A stretch of 64,000 nt of DNA from Streptomyces sp. SDr-06 (lineage in GTDB: Bacteria > Actinomycetota > Actinomycetes > Streptomycetales > Streptomycetaceae): contig NZ_QOLA01000014.1 of assembly GCF_003324565.1 (NCBI RefSeq), positions 1-64,000 on the forward strand. Direction: 5' to 3'. The translations under genes were made by a program, and so were the position numbers. The number at the start of each line of letters is the position of its first letter. Within the stretch, counting starts at the first letter, position 1. The notes below the pieces were generated by a model. The model saw only the letters and a list, made by a program, of their open reading frames with translations. It was not told where the DNA came from and did no database searches. Shown piece by piece: positions 23,169 to 31,212 of this stretch.

Positions 23169-24818
23169 ATGCCTGCCGCACAACTCTCGCTTCACCACGT
23201 CACCCGCCGATACGACGAGCGCCTCGTGCTCGACGATGTCTCGTTCACCGTCAAGCCCGGCGAGAGGGCCGGCGTCATCGGCGACAACGGGGCCGGAAAG
23301 ACGACCCTGTTGCGCCTGCTCTCGGGGCAGGACCGCCCCGACAACGGCGAGCTGACCGTGACCGCGCCCGGCGGCACCGGTCATCTCGCCCAGTCGCTCG
23401 CGCTGCCTCCCCGGGCCACGGTCCAGGACGCGGTGGACGTGTCCCTGGCGGACCTGCGCGACCTCGAAGCCCGGATCCGCCACGCCGAGGCCGCCCTGGA
23501 CGGCCCGGCCGGGCCCGAACTCACGGCCGCCCTGGACGCCTATGCCCGGCTGGTGGCCCGCTACGAGGCGCGCGGCGGATACGGGGCCGAGGCCCGGGTC
23601 GACATCGCCCTGCACGGTCTCGGCCTGCCCCACCTCGAACGGGACCGGCCGCTCGGCACCCTCTCCGGCGGCGAGCGCTCCCGGCTGGCGCTGGCCGCCA
23701 CGCTCGCGTCCCAGCCGGAGCTGCTCCTGCTCGACGAGCCGACCAACGACCTCGACGACCAGGCCGTGGCCTGGCTGGAGACGCGTCTGCGGTCCCACCG
23801 CGGCACGCTCCTGGTGGTCACCCACGACCGCGTGTTCCTGGAACGGGTCACCACCACGATCCTGGAGGTCGCCGAGGGCAAGGTGTCCCGCTACGGCGAC
23901 GGCTATGGCGGATACCTGTCCACCAAGGCCGCCGAACGCCGCGGGCGGTTGCGGGAGTACCACGCCTGGTGCGCCGAACTGGCCCGCAGCAAGCGGCTCG
24001 CCGCCACCAACGCCTCCCGGCTCGCGGCGATCCCGCAGAAGCTGCCATTCGCCGTGTTCGGCCACGGTGGCTTCCGTGCCCGCACCCGGGGGCACGGAGC
24101 GATGGGCCGGATCCGCAACGCCAAGGAGCGCGTCGAACGCCTGACGGACAACCCCGTTGCGGCGCCGCCCGACCCGCTGGTCTTCACCGGCCGCCTCGCC
24201 ACCGCCGCGCCGGACGAGCCGCGGACCGCCGCCGAACTCACCGGAGTCCGGGTCGCCGGTCGGCTGTCCGTGCCGGAGCTGCGGATCGGGTCCCGCGAAC
24301 GCCTGCTCGTCACCGGCCCCAATGGCGCGGGCAAGACCACCCTCATGCGGATCCTGGCGAACGAACTCGTCCCCGACGAGGGCACCGTCCGCACCCACGG
24401 CCGGGTCGGCCACCTGCGCCAGGAGGAGACCCCCTGGCCCGCGGGCCTCACCCTGCCGCAGGCCTTCGCCCACGGGCGGGCCGGAGACCTGGACGCCCAC
24501 ACCGACCACCTCCTCTCTCTCGGTCTGTTCAGCCCCGCCGACCTGCGTCTCAAGGTCGGCGAACTCTCCTATGGACAACGCCGGCGCATCGAACTGGCAC
24601 GGCTGGTCAGCGACCCCGTCGACCTGTTGCTCCTGGACGAGCCCACCAACCACCTCTCCCCGGCCCTGGTCGAGGAACTGGAAGGAGCCCTCGCCGACTA
24701 CCCGGGCGCCGTGGTGGTCGTCACCCACGACCGCCGGCTGCGCGCCCGCTTCGCCGGCACCCACATCGAGCTCGTCGACGGCCGGATCACCCCGGAGCCC
24801 TGTGACTCACCCCGTTGA
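23169..24818 (+). CDS. ABC-F family ATPase (putative ribosome protection)
   Basis: A 549-residue soluble protein with two ABC ATPase cassettes and no membrane domain, the ABC-F plan. Cassette 1 has Walker A GDNGAGKTT, signature LSGGERSRLAL and Walker B DEPTNDLDD. Cassette 2 has GPNGAGKTT, LSYGQRRRIELA and DEPTNHLS. A charged linker of ~90 residues separates them (AERRGRLREYHAWCAEL...). ABC-F proteins act at the ribosomal E site, either as translation factors or to dislodge antibiotics. The Arg-rich linker and leader region favour a resistance type, but the drug class cannot be stated. Confidence 0.9.
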   Translation: MPAAQLSLHHVTRRYDERLVLDDVSFTVKPGERAGVIGDNGAGKTTLLRLLSGQDRPDNGELTVTAPGGTGHLAQSLALPPRATVQDAVDVSLADLRDLEARIRHAEAALDGPAGPELTAALDAYARLVARYEARGGYGAEARVDIALHGLGLPHLERDRPLGTLSGGERSRLALAATLASQPELLLLDEPTNDLDDQAVAWLETRLRSHRGTLLVVTHDRVFLERVTTTILEVAEGKVSRYGDGYGGYLSTKAAERRGRLREYHAWCAELARSKRLAATNASRLAAIPQKLPFAVFGHGGFRARTRGHGAMGRIRNAKERVERLTDNPVAAPPDPLVFTGRLATAAPDEPRTAAELTGVRVAGRLSVPELRIGSRERLLVTGPNGAGKTTLMRILANELVPDEGTVRTHGRVGHLRQEETPWPAGLTLPQAFAHGRAGDLDAHTDHLLSLGLFSPADLRLKVGELSYGQRRRIELARLVSDPVDLLLLDEPTNHLSPALVEELEGALADYPGAVVVVTHDRRLRARFAGTHIELVDGRITPEPCDSPR

Positions 24819-24864
24819 GCGTCAAAACAGGTGAAAAGGGGTGTAATGTCCCTACCGTGGCAGG

Positions 24865-25983
24865 GTGAGCGAGCCACCCGCACCTCCCGCCGCCCCACCG
24901 GACGCGTCCGCCCGGGGAGTGCCGCCACCCGTGGCGGCCGCCCCCGCCGGACGCGCCCCGCGTCCGGTGGCGCTGCGCGCGACGCTGGCCGGTACCGCCG
25001 TGTCCGTCCTGCTGATCCTGGCCATCGTGCTCGGCAGCCGCCTGCTCAAGGACTTCGACTCCGCGCTCCTTCCGTACGCGGTCGCCACGGTGTTCCTGGC
25101 CTTCGGCGTCGCCTACCGCTACACCGTGTGGATCTCCTCTCCGGGCGCCCGCCGCCTGTTCCGGCAGGGCTGGCGCAGCCTGTTCTCGGCGGCCAACTTC
25201 CGCCGGGCGCCCACCGCCCTGCCGAAGATGATCGCCACGTATCTGGGCTTCCAGAAGTTCCTCGGTGCCCGCTCGCACGCCCGCTGGGCGGCCCACCAGC
25301 TGATCTTCTGGGGCTGCATCCTGGCCGCGGCCATCACCTTTCCGCTGACCTGGGGCTGGTTCACCTTCACCTCCGCATCCGGCTCGGGCCCCGGCTACGA
25401 GATGCGGATCTGGGGGCTGAAGGTCCTCGGCTTCGACTCGCTGAGCTTCGTCGGCTGGCTGATGTTCCACGGCCTGGACATCGCCGCCGTCCTGGTGATC
25501 CCGGGAGCCTCGTACTTCCTGTGGCGGCGGATGAAGGACCGCGGGGCCATCACGGGCCAGCGCTTCGCCTACGACCTCGTCCCGCTGATCGCGCTGATCG
25601 TCATCTCCGTGACGGGCCTCCTCCTCACCTTCTCGTCGATCTTCCTGCACGGCGGCGGCTACCAGTTCCTCGCGGTGCTGCACATGGTGTCGGTGGTGTT
25701 CACCCTCATCTACATCCCGTTCGGGAAGTTCTTCCACATCGTGCAGCGGCCCGCCGCGGTCGGCATGCAGCTCTTCAAGTACACGGCCCGCCAGGACGAA
25801 CAGGTCTTCGCGTGCAAGCGCTGCGGCGAGCCGATCGACACCGCCCCGTACGTCGAGAACCTCCAGGGCACCATGCGCGACCTGAAGCTCGACTTCGATG
25901 CCTGGGCCGCGTACTGCCCGCGCTGCAAGCGGGTGCTGCGCGGTGCCGCCTACCTCAGCCACGTCAAGAAGGGCTTCAAGTGA
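24865..25983 (+). CDS. Cytochrome-b-like membrane subunit with C-terminal zinc ribbon
   Basis: A 372-residue integral membrane protein. After a Pro/Ala-rich cytosolic N-terminus come about six TM helices (near residues 36-60, 68-90, 143-167, 193-218, 233-258 and 265-290). Histidines fall within or at the ends of helices (WAAHQLIFWG, LMFHGLDIAAV, VLHMVSVV, GKFFHIVQ), as in NarI/DsrM-like haem-b subunits. The C-terminus has CKRCGEP and YCPRCKR, two CxxC pairs able to bind zinc or a rubredoxin-like iron. It overlaps the molybdoenzyme gene by GTGA. I infer the quinone-facing anchor of the complex; haem binding is unproven. Confidence 0.7.
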   Translation: MSEPPAPPAAPPDASARGVPPPVAAAPAGRAPRPVALRATLAGTAVSVLLILAIVLGSRLLKDFDSALLPYAVATVFLAFGVAYRYTVWISSPGARRLFRQGWRSLFSAANFRRAPTALPKMIATYLGFQKFLGARSHARWAAHQLIFWGCILAAAITFPLTWGWFTFTSASGSGPGYEMRIWGLKVLGFDSLSFVGWLMFHGLDIAAVLVIPGASYFLWRRMKDRGAITGQRFAYDLVPLIALIVISVTGLLLTFSSIFLHGGGYQFLAVLHMVSVVFTLIYIPFGKFFHIVQRPAAVGMQLFKYTARQDEQVFACKRCGEPIDTAPYVENLQGTMRDLKLDFDAWAAYCPRCKRVLRGAAYLSHVKKGFK

Positions 25984-28280
25984 GCAGTGCCCCCCTTCCG
26001 CTCGACCCTTCGATCGCGCCGCCCGGCACCCGCAACTTCCGGGACGCGGGCGGCATCCCGGCCGACCAGTGGCACGCCGACCAGAACGGCGAGACCCTCG
26101 TCCCCACCCACTGCTGCTTCTGCGGGGTGCAGTGCGGCATGTATCTCCGGGTCGACCGCGCGGGCAAGGTGTTCGGCGTCGAACCCCGCAACCACGACAT
26201 CAACCGGATGCGGCTCTGCCCCAAGGGCATCAACGCCTACCAGCAGGTCAACCACCCCGACCGGCTGACCGCCCCGCTGATGCGCCGCACGCGCGACGAG
26301 CCGTTCCGCGAGGTCTCCTGGGAGGAGGCCCTCGACTTCACGGCCGCCGAGATCCGCCGCATCCAGGCCGCCCACGGCAACGACGCCTTCGGGCTGCTCG
26401 GCGGTGCGAGCCTGTTCTCCGAGAAGACCTACCTGGTCGGCAAGTTCGGCCGGGTCGCCCTCAAGACGCGGCACGTCGACTACAACGGCCGCCTGTGCAT
26501 GGTGTCCGCCGCCGGCGCCAACAAGCTCGCCTTCGGCATCGACCGGGCGGGCAACCCGTTCTCCGACATCCTGCTCACCGACTGCCTGCTGATCGCCGGT
26601 TCCAACGTCGGGGAGTGCTTCCCCGTCATGACCCAGTACCTGTGGGGCGCCCGCGACCGGGGCGCGAGCCTGATCGTGGTCGACCCGCGCGAGACGGCCA
26701 TCGCCCGCACCGCCGACATCCACGTCGCGCTGCGGCCCGGCACCGACGCCGCGTTCTTCAACGCCGTACTCAACGTGGTCATCGAGGAGAACCTCGTCGA
26801 CAAGGAGTTCGTCGCCGAGCACACCACCGGCTGGGAGGAGGTGTGCGCCGCCGTCGCCTCCTGCACCCCCGACGTGGCCGCCGAGATCTGCGGCATCCCC
26901 GCCTCCCAGGTCGTCCAGGTGGCCCGGACCTTCGCGGGGGCCCGGCGGGCGATGGCCTGGCACGCCCGGGGCATCGAGCACCATTCGCAGGGCGTCGAGA
27001 ACTGCCTGACCGTCATCAACCTCTGCGCGGCCACCGGCCACCTCGGCAAGCCCGGCGCCGGGTACGGCACCATCACCGGCCAGGGCAACGGGCAGGGCGG
27101 CCGGGAACACGGCCAGAAGTCCGACCTGCTGCCCGGCGGGCGGTCCATCTCGAACCCCGAACACCGCAGGCAGATCTGCGAGATCTGGGGGATCGAGGAG
27201 TCCGAACTGCCGCCCGCGGGCACCTCGATGATGGAAATGGTCTGGCAGATGCAGCGCCGCGAGATCCGCGGCCTGATCGGCATCTGCAACAACCCGTTCG
27301 TCTCCCTTCCCAACTACGCGACGGTGAAGGACGGTTACGACACTCTGGAGTTCCACGCCCAATTCGACTTCTTCCTTTCCGAGACCGCGGCCAACGCGCA
27401 TGTCGTCCTTCCGGTCACCACCTGGGCCGAGGACGAGGGCGTGATGGCCAACGCCGAGGCCCGGGTGGTCAAGCACAACAAGGCGCAGGAGCCGCCCGCC
27501 GGGGTGCGCACCGACACCTGGGTGATGTGCCAGCTGGCCCAACGCCTGGGCGTGGGTGACAAGTTCGCCTATCCGGGATCGCGCGAGGTCTTCGAGGAGC
27601 TGCGGATCGCGTCGGCCGGAACGGTCAACGACTACTACGGCATCACATACGAGCGCCTGGAGGAGACCGGCGGTATCGCCTGGCCCTGCCCCTCCACCGA
27701 CCACCCGGGCACGCCCCGCCTGTTCGAGGGCGGCCGCACCTTCCATCCGGACGGCAAGGTCCACCTCCAGGTCGTCGAGTGGCATCCGCCGATGGACCCG
27801 TACGACGAGGAGCACCCGATGTCGCTGACCACGGGCCGCACCGTGGCGCACTTCCTGTCCGGCAACCAGACCCGCCGGCTCGGCGCGCTCGTCGAGCAGA
27901 CCCCGCGTCCGTGGGTGGAGGTCCACCCCGCGCACGGCTTCCGCAACGGCGACCCGGTCCGGGTGGTGACCCGGCGCGGCAGCGAGGTCTTCCCCGCCCT
28001 GGTCACCGCGGCCATCCGCCCCGACACGGTGTTCATCCCGTACCACTGGCCGGTCCCCACGGCCGCCAACGCGCTCACCATCGACGCCCTCGACCCCCGC
28101 TCCAAGATCCCCGAGTACAAGGTGTGTGCCTGCCGCATCGAGGCCGCCGAGCGGATCGACGAGGTGCCGGCGCCGCCGACCGCGCCGGGCCACGACGCGT
28201 ACCCGGCGACCCAGGTCTCGCGCACCGACCCGCTGCCGCCCACCTCCCCGCAGGGCCGGGGCACCGCGGAGAGGGGCTGA
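25980..28280 (+). CDS. Molybdopterin oxidoreductase, NasA/FDH-like catalytic subunit
   Basis: A 766-residue bis-MGD molybdoenzyme. The N-terminal [4Fe-4S] motif is C-x2-C-x3-C-x27-C (Cys45, 48, 52, 80). The presumed Mo ligand is Cys173 in NGRLCMVSAAGANKLAFG, closer to assimilatory and periplasmic nitrate reductases (RLCMSSA) than to formate dehydrogenases. Further MGD-binding motifs are GSNVGECFP, TGHLGKPGAGYGTITGQGNGQGGREHGQK and the C-terminal FIPYHWP domain. There is no TAT signal, so it is cytoplasmic. Start GTG 25980 overlaps the previous stop (GTGA). Substrate could be nitrate, formate or another oxoanion; sequence alone does not decide. Confidence 0.88.
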   Translation: MSSAPLPLDPSIAPPGTRNFRDAGGIPADQWHADQNGETLVPTHCCFCGVQCGMYLRVDRAGKVFGVEPRNHDINRMRLCPKGINAYQQVNHPDRLTAPLMRRTRDEPFREVSWEEALDFTAAEIRRIQAAHGNDAFGLLGGASLFSEKTYLVGKFGRVALKTRHVDYNGRLCMVSAAGANKLAFGIDRAGNPFSDILLTDCLLIAGSNVGECFPVMTQYLWGARDRGASLIVVDPRETAIARTADIHVALRPGTDAAFFNAVLNVVIEENLVDKEFVAEHTTGWEEVCAAVASCTPDVAAEICGIPASQVVQVARTFAGARRAMAWHARGIEHHSQGVENCLTVINLCAATGHLGKPGAGYGTITGQGNGQGGREHGQKSDLLPGGRSISNPEHRRQICEIWGIEESELPPAGTSMMEMVWQMQRREIRGLIGICNNPFVSLPNYATVKDGYDTLEFHAQFDFFLSETAANAHVVLPVTTWAEDEGVMANAEARVVKHNKAQEPPAGVRTDTWVMCQLAQRLGVGDKFAYPGSREVFEELRIASAGTVNDYYGITYERLEETGGIAWPCPSTDHPGTPRLFEGGRTFHPDGKVHLQVVEWHPPMDPYDEEHPMSLTTGRTVAHFLSGNQTRRLGALVEQTPRPWVEVHPAHGFRNGDPVRVVTRRGSEVFPALVTAAIRPDTVFIPYHWPVPTAANALTIDALDPRSKIPEYKVCACRIEAAERIDEVPAPPTAPGHDAYPATQVSRTDPLPPTSPQGRGTAERG

Positions 28281-28288
28281 GCGCCGCC

Positions 28289-28948
28289 ATGATGGGCAGA
28301 ACGATCTTCATCGACCCGGGGCGCTGCATCGGCTGCCAGGCCTGTGTGTCCGCCTGCCGCGAGTGCGACTCGCACCGCGGTAAGTCCATGATCCATCTCG
28401 ACTATCCCGACGAGGGTCATTCCGTCGCCTCCCTTCCGACCGTCTGCATGCACTGCGAGGACCCGGTCGCCCCGTGCGCCGAGGTGTGTCCCGCCGACGC
28501 GATCCTCGTGACCGCGGACGGCGTGGTGCAGCAGGCCGACACCACCCGCTGCATCGGCTGCGCGAACTGCGTCAACGCCTGCCCCTTCGGCGTACCGAAG
28601 ATCGACCTCCAGGCGAAGCTCCAGATGAAGTGCAACCTCTGCTACGACCGCACCGCCTACGGTCTGGCTCCCATGTGCGCCACGGTCTGCCCGACCGGAG
28701 CGCTGTTCTACGGGACGGTCGAGGAGCTCCGTGCCGAGCGCCCCGGCGTCCAGGTCGCCGACTCCTTCACGTTCGGCGATGTCGTCGTCTCCACCGGCGT
28801 GGCCATGGTCGTCCCCGCCGACAAGGTCCAGTGGCCGGTGCCGGGCGGCCTCCCGATCGTCGAGGTGAACGGAAGAGCCGTGAACGAAGCGAACTCCGAC
28901 CAGGGCGGCGGCGCTCGACGGGCGGGCGGGAAGGACATCACCCGATGA
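28289..28948 (+). CDS. Four-cluster 4Fe-4S electron-transfer subunit (DmsB/NarH-like)
   Basis: A 219-residue ferredoxin-like protein with sixteen cysteines arranged for four [4Fe-4S] clusters: CIGCQACVSACREC, CMHCEDPVAPCAEVCP, CIGCANCVNACP and CNLCYDRTAYGLAPMCATVCP. This is the layout of DmsB/PsrB/NrfC subunits that relay electrons between a molybdoenzyme and a membrane anchor. A C-terminal extension of ~60 residues follows the last cluster. It starts 8 bp after the molybdoenzyme stop (a second ATG follows at once) and overlaps the Rieske gene by ATGA, so the operon is tightly coupled. Confidence 0.92.
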   Translation: MMGRTIFIDPGRCIGCQACVSACRECDSHRGKSMIHLDYPDEGHSVASLPTVCMHCEDPVAPCAEVCPADAILVTADGVVQQADTTRCIGCANCVNACPFGVPKIDLQAKLQMKCNLCYDRTAYGLAPMCATVCPTGALFYGTVEELRAERPGVQVADSFTFGDVVVSTGVAMVVPADKVQWPVPGGLPIVEVNGRAVNEANSDQGGGARRAGGKDITR

Positions 28949-29664
28949 GCGTCACCGACCAGCACCCCGCCTCCGGCCCCGGCCCGGACGCCGCCCAGGC
29001 CGCCCTCCACGACCGCATCGCCGCCGACTCGCTCACCACCCGCCGCGACTACCTCCGCATCGTCGCCACCGTCTCGGGCGGCCTCGCCGTCGGCGGGGTG
29101 GCGGTGGCCGGGGGAGTGTTGCACCGGCACGGCGACAACGACGCCCCGCCCGACGCCAAGCGCGTGGCGGCCGCGCTCGCCCCCGGCGAGTCCGTCGCCT
29201 TCCGCTTCCCCGGCGAGGACGACCGCGCGGTCGCCGTCCGCCTCAAGGACGGCACCCTCGTCGGCTACTCCGCGATCTGTACGCACCTGGCCTGCGGGGT
29301 GCTGTGGCGCGAGGACCGCGGCGCCGAGGGCGAGCTGTACTGCCCCTGCCACGAGGGGGTCTTCGACGCCCGCACCGGCGAGGTCACCGCCGGTCCGCCG
29401 CCGCGCCCGCTGCCCAAGGTGCTCCTCGTCGAGGAGCCCGACGGCAGCGTCTGGGCGGTGGCCACGGCGCGCTCCGGCGAGAGCGTCAAGGACGCCATGT
29501 GCCGCCAGTTCGCCGACGCCCGCCCCGACATGGCGGCCCGCCTCGGCTGCCCCGGCGCGAACGCCAAGCCGAACGCCAGGACCAAGGCAGAGACCGACGC
29601 CAAGACCAACGCGTCCAACGCCGAGTCCACCGCCACCAGGGGCGAGAGGAGTGAGCGGACATGA
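28945..29664 (+). CDS. TAT-anchored Rieske [2Fe-2S] protein
   Basis: A 239-residue Rieske protein. A twin-arginine signal/anchor (TTRRDYLRIVATVSGGLAVGG) begins near residue 31, so the Fe-S domain should face outside. The cluster is bound by CTHLACGV and CPCHEGVF (Cys-x-His and Cys-x2-His boxes; here CTH and CPCH). After the Rieske fold, the C-terminal ~65 residues are Ala/Asn/Lys/Thr-rich and look disordered. ATGA overlaps join it to both neighbours. An exported Rieske protein in an operon with a cytoplasmic molybdoenzyme is unusual and suggests electron transfer across the membrane. Confidence 0.9.
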   Translation: MSVTDQHPASGPGPDAAQAALHDRIAADSLTTRRDYLRIVATVSGGLAVGGVAVAGGVLHRHGDNDAPPDAKRVAAALAPGESVAFRFPGEDDRAVAVRLKDGTLVGYSAICTHLACGVLWREDRGAEGELYCPCHEGVFDARTGEVTAGPPPRPLPKVLLVEEPDGSVWAVATARSGESVKDAMCRQFADARPDMAARLGCPGANAKPNARTKAETDAKTNASNAESTATRGERSERT

Positions 29665-30155
29665 GCAGGGAAGGGAACGCGTTCCCCGGCGGCTCGGGCG
29701 GGACCTCGGGTCCGCGCGGCACCCAGGGCGCCGGCGGAGCTCCGGGGTTCGACGGGCCCCAGGGCGGCGGTGCCGCTCCGGGCCACGGCGAGGGTCTCGG
29801 GGCGTCCCCCCGCCCCTCGTACACGCCCGGCTCCGCCCAGCCCCGGCTCAACCGGCCGGTCCGCGAGCGCTACCCGCAGATCCGCCCGACGAGCGGCTAC
29901 GGCGACCCCCGGATCCGGCACACCGGGCCCGGCCCGGGCGCGGGCAGCGAGCAGGAGCCGGAGCGCTCCTCGAAACTGACGGCCCGCCTCACCCTGGCGA
30001 TCACCGTGGTCATCGGCCAGCTCTGGGGTCTGACGGTGGTGGTCAACGAGTGGATGCGGGGCAACACCGGCACCGCCTGGTGGGGGGCGGGCTTCCTCGT
30101 CCTGTCGTTCCTGGTGGTCCTGGGCCTCTGGCTGCTGGACCCGAAGGACCGCTGA
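29661..30155 (+). CDS. Small two-TM membrane protein of the redox operon
   Basis: A 164-residue protein overlapping the Rieske gene by ATGA. The first ~105 residues are Gly/Pro-rich and probably unstructured. Two TM helices follow (LTARLTLAITVVIGQLWGLTVVV and WWGAGFLVLSFLVVLGLWLLD) around a short loop with EWMRGNTGTA. It has no cofactor motif. By coupling and topology it is probably an accessory or anchoring subunit for the Rieske/Fe-S complex. I do not recognise a named family. Confidence 0.75.
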   Translation: MSREGNAFPGGSGGTSGPRGTQGAGGAPGFDGPQGGGAAPGHGEGLGASPRPSYTPGSAQPRLNRPVRERYPQIRPTSGYGDPRIRHTGPGPGAGSEQEPERSSKLTARLTLAITVVIGQLWGLTVVVNEWMRGNTGTAWWGAGFLVLSFLVVLGLWLLDPKDR

Positions 30156-30210
30156 CCCCCCGGAACGGGAAGCAGGGCTTGAGGCCCGTGCCCGGCGCAC
30201 GGGCGCCGCT

Positions 30211-30345
30211 GATGATCCGGTACCGAGGCCTGCGGCCCGGACCGCGAGCGGGGCTGATGATCCGGTACCGGAGTTCGCGGTCCGGATCGCGAGCGCCGCT
30301 GGTGATCCGGTACGGGAGTTCGCGGCCCGGGCCGCGAGGGCCGCT
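30211..30345. repeat. Three-copy 45-bp tandem repeat
   Basis: Three 45-bp units (30211-30255, 30256-30300, 30301-30345) begin GATGATCCGGTAC or a near variant and end GCGAGCGCCGCT-like. Degenerate half-units lie on each side. Each unit contains a small inverted repeat. In unit 3 it is the 16-bp palindrome CGCGGCCCGGGCCGCG (30321-30336); unit 2 has a version preserved by a G-T pair. The array lies between convergently oriented transcription blocks and appears noncoding, although 45 is a multiple of three and keeps frames open. Confidence 0.8.
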
Positions 30346-30413
30346 GAGCGCCCGGCGGGGGCGCCTCGCGTCCGTCCCGGGAGGGCCGTTGTCGCTCGCC
30401 GTACCCTTGTCGT

Positions 30414-30617
30414 ATGAGTACCGCCCCCGCCCCCGGACCGCGCGACCGGGAACCGGCGCCCAAGCAGCAGGCCAAGCCGACGCTGGTCTTCGACGATCCG
30501 CTGGACCAGCAGTCGGCGGACGACACGGATCGCGGGTGGGGCGAGCGGCCCACGTCCGCGGGCAGCGCCGCCGACCTGGCGCGCTTCCTCGACGAGAAGC
30601 CGCCCCACCACATCTGA
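30414..30617 (+). CDS. Small hydrophilic hypothetical protein (67 residues)
   Basis: A 67-residue acidic protein (MSTAPAPGPRDREPAPKQQA...). The first ~25 residues are Pro/Ala-rich and likely disordered. The C-terminal segment PTSAGSAADLARFLDEKPPHHI resembles short conserved actinobacterial peptides. No TM segment or cofactor motif is present. Function unknown. It converges on mscL, with only 16 bp between the stops. Confidence 0.6.
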   Translation: MSTAPAPGPRDREPAPKQQAKPTLVFDDPLDQQSADDTDRGWGERPTSAGSAADLARFLDEKPPHHI

Positions 30618-30633
30618 GCGTCGCGCGCCGGGG

Positions 30634-31089
30634 CTAGGGCTGTGCGGGCCCCGAGCCGCGCTGGGCGACCAGCACGTCGCGGATCTCCTTGAGCACTTCC
30701 AGCTCGCTGATCTCCATCGTCTCGCGCACGCCCTCCTTCGCCTTGTCCTGCCGGGCCCGCCGGGCCAGAAACTTGGCCATCGGCAGCACCATCAGGAAGT
30801 ACACGACGGCGGCCGTGATGAGGAAGCTCAGCAGCGCGCTGAGCACTCCGCCCCAGGCGATCTGGATGCCGGAGCCGGCGGTGCAGGGGCCCTTCAGGCA
30901 GGAGCTGTAGCTCTCCAGGTCCTTGGTGCCGAACGCGCCGACCAGAGGGTTGATCACGCCCTTCACGACCGAGTTCACGACGTTGGTGAACGCGGCGCCG
31001 ATCACCACGGCCACGGCCAGGTCGATCACGTTCCCGCGCATCAGGAAGGCCTTGAAGCCGGCCAGTACGCCTGTCTTCTCCTCGGTCAC
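30634..31089 (-). CDS. mscL: Large-conductance mechanosensitive channel
   Basis: A 151-residue channel that opens under membrane tension to release solutes on osmotic downshock. TM1 carries GNVIDLAVAVVIGAAFTNVVNSVVKGVINPLVGAFG, the conserved pore-lining helix. A periplasmic loop with two cysteines (SSCLKGPCTAGSG) follows, then TM2 (LLSFLITAAVVYFLMVLPM). The C-terminal cytoplasmic helix ends ELEVLKEIRDVLVAQR. I chose GTG 31089 over an ATG 17 codons upstream, because AAGAAGG lies just before it and the family starts near this point. Monocistronic. Confidence 0.93.
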   Translation of the reverse strand: MTEEKTGVLAGFKAFLMRGNVIDLAVAVVIGAAFTNVVNSVVKGVINPLVGAFGTKDLESYSSCLKGPCTAGSGIQIAWGGVLSALLSFLITAAVVYFLMVLPMAKFLARRARQDKAKEGVRETMEISELEVLKEIRDVLVAQRGSGPAQP

Positions 31090-31212
31090 CAATGAACCCT
31101 TCTTCGTGTGTGCAGGGGGCGGAGCGAACTCCTGCGCCACCTTGGACAGCGCGGGGTCGCACTGTCCAATCCGCGCACGCGAATTGGGTACGCGCCCGAT
31201 CGCCCGTGCGAA

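Noticed and set aside
26440..26540. Selenocysteine-type formate dehydrogenase
   Set aside because: The ligand position is an ordinary TGC cysteine (RLCMVS) and no in-frame TGA occurs there, so no selenocysteine reading is needed.
24831..28280. A single 1149-residue frame spanning the membrane-protein gene and the molybdoenzyme gene
   Set aside because: The first 380 codons are an out-of-frame shadow of the 372-residue membrane protein. The molybdoenzyme has its own GTG start at 25980 with a GTGA overlap.
30211..30345. CRISPR array
   Set aside because: The 45-bp units are directly abutting with no unique spacers, and there are no cas genes.
29651..30637. A 328-residue frame through the 45-bp repeats giving 15-residue repeats
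   Set aside because: It overlaps the coupled 164-residue gene in another frame and the 67-residue gene. The periodic peptide follows from a repeat length divisible by three.
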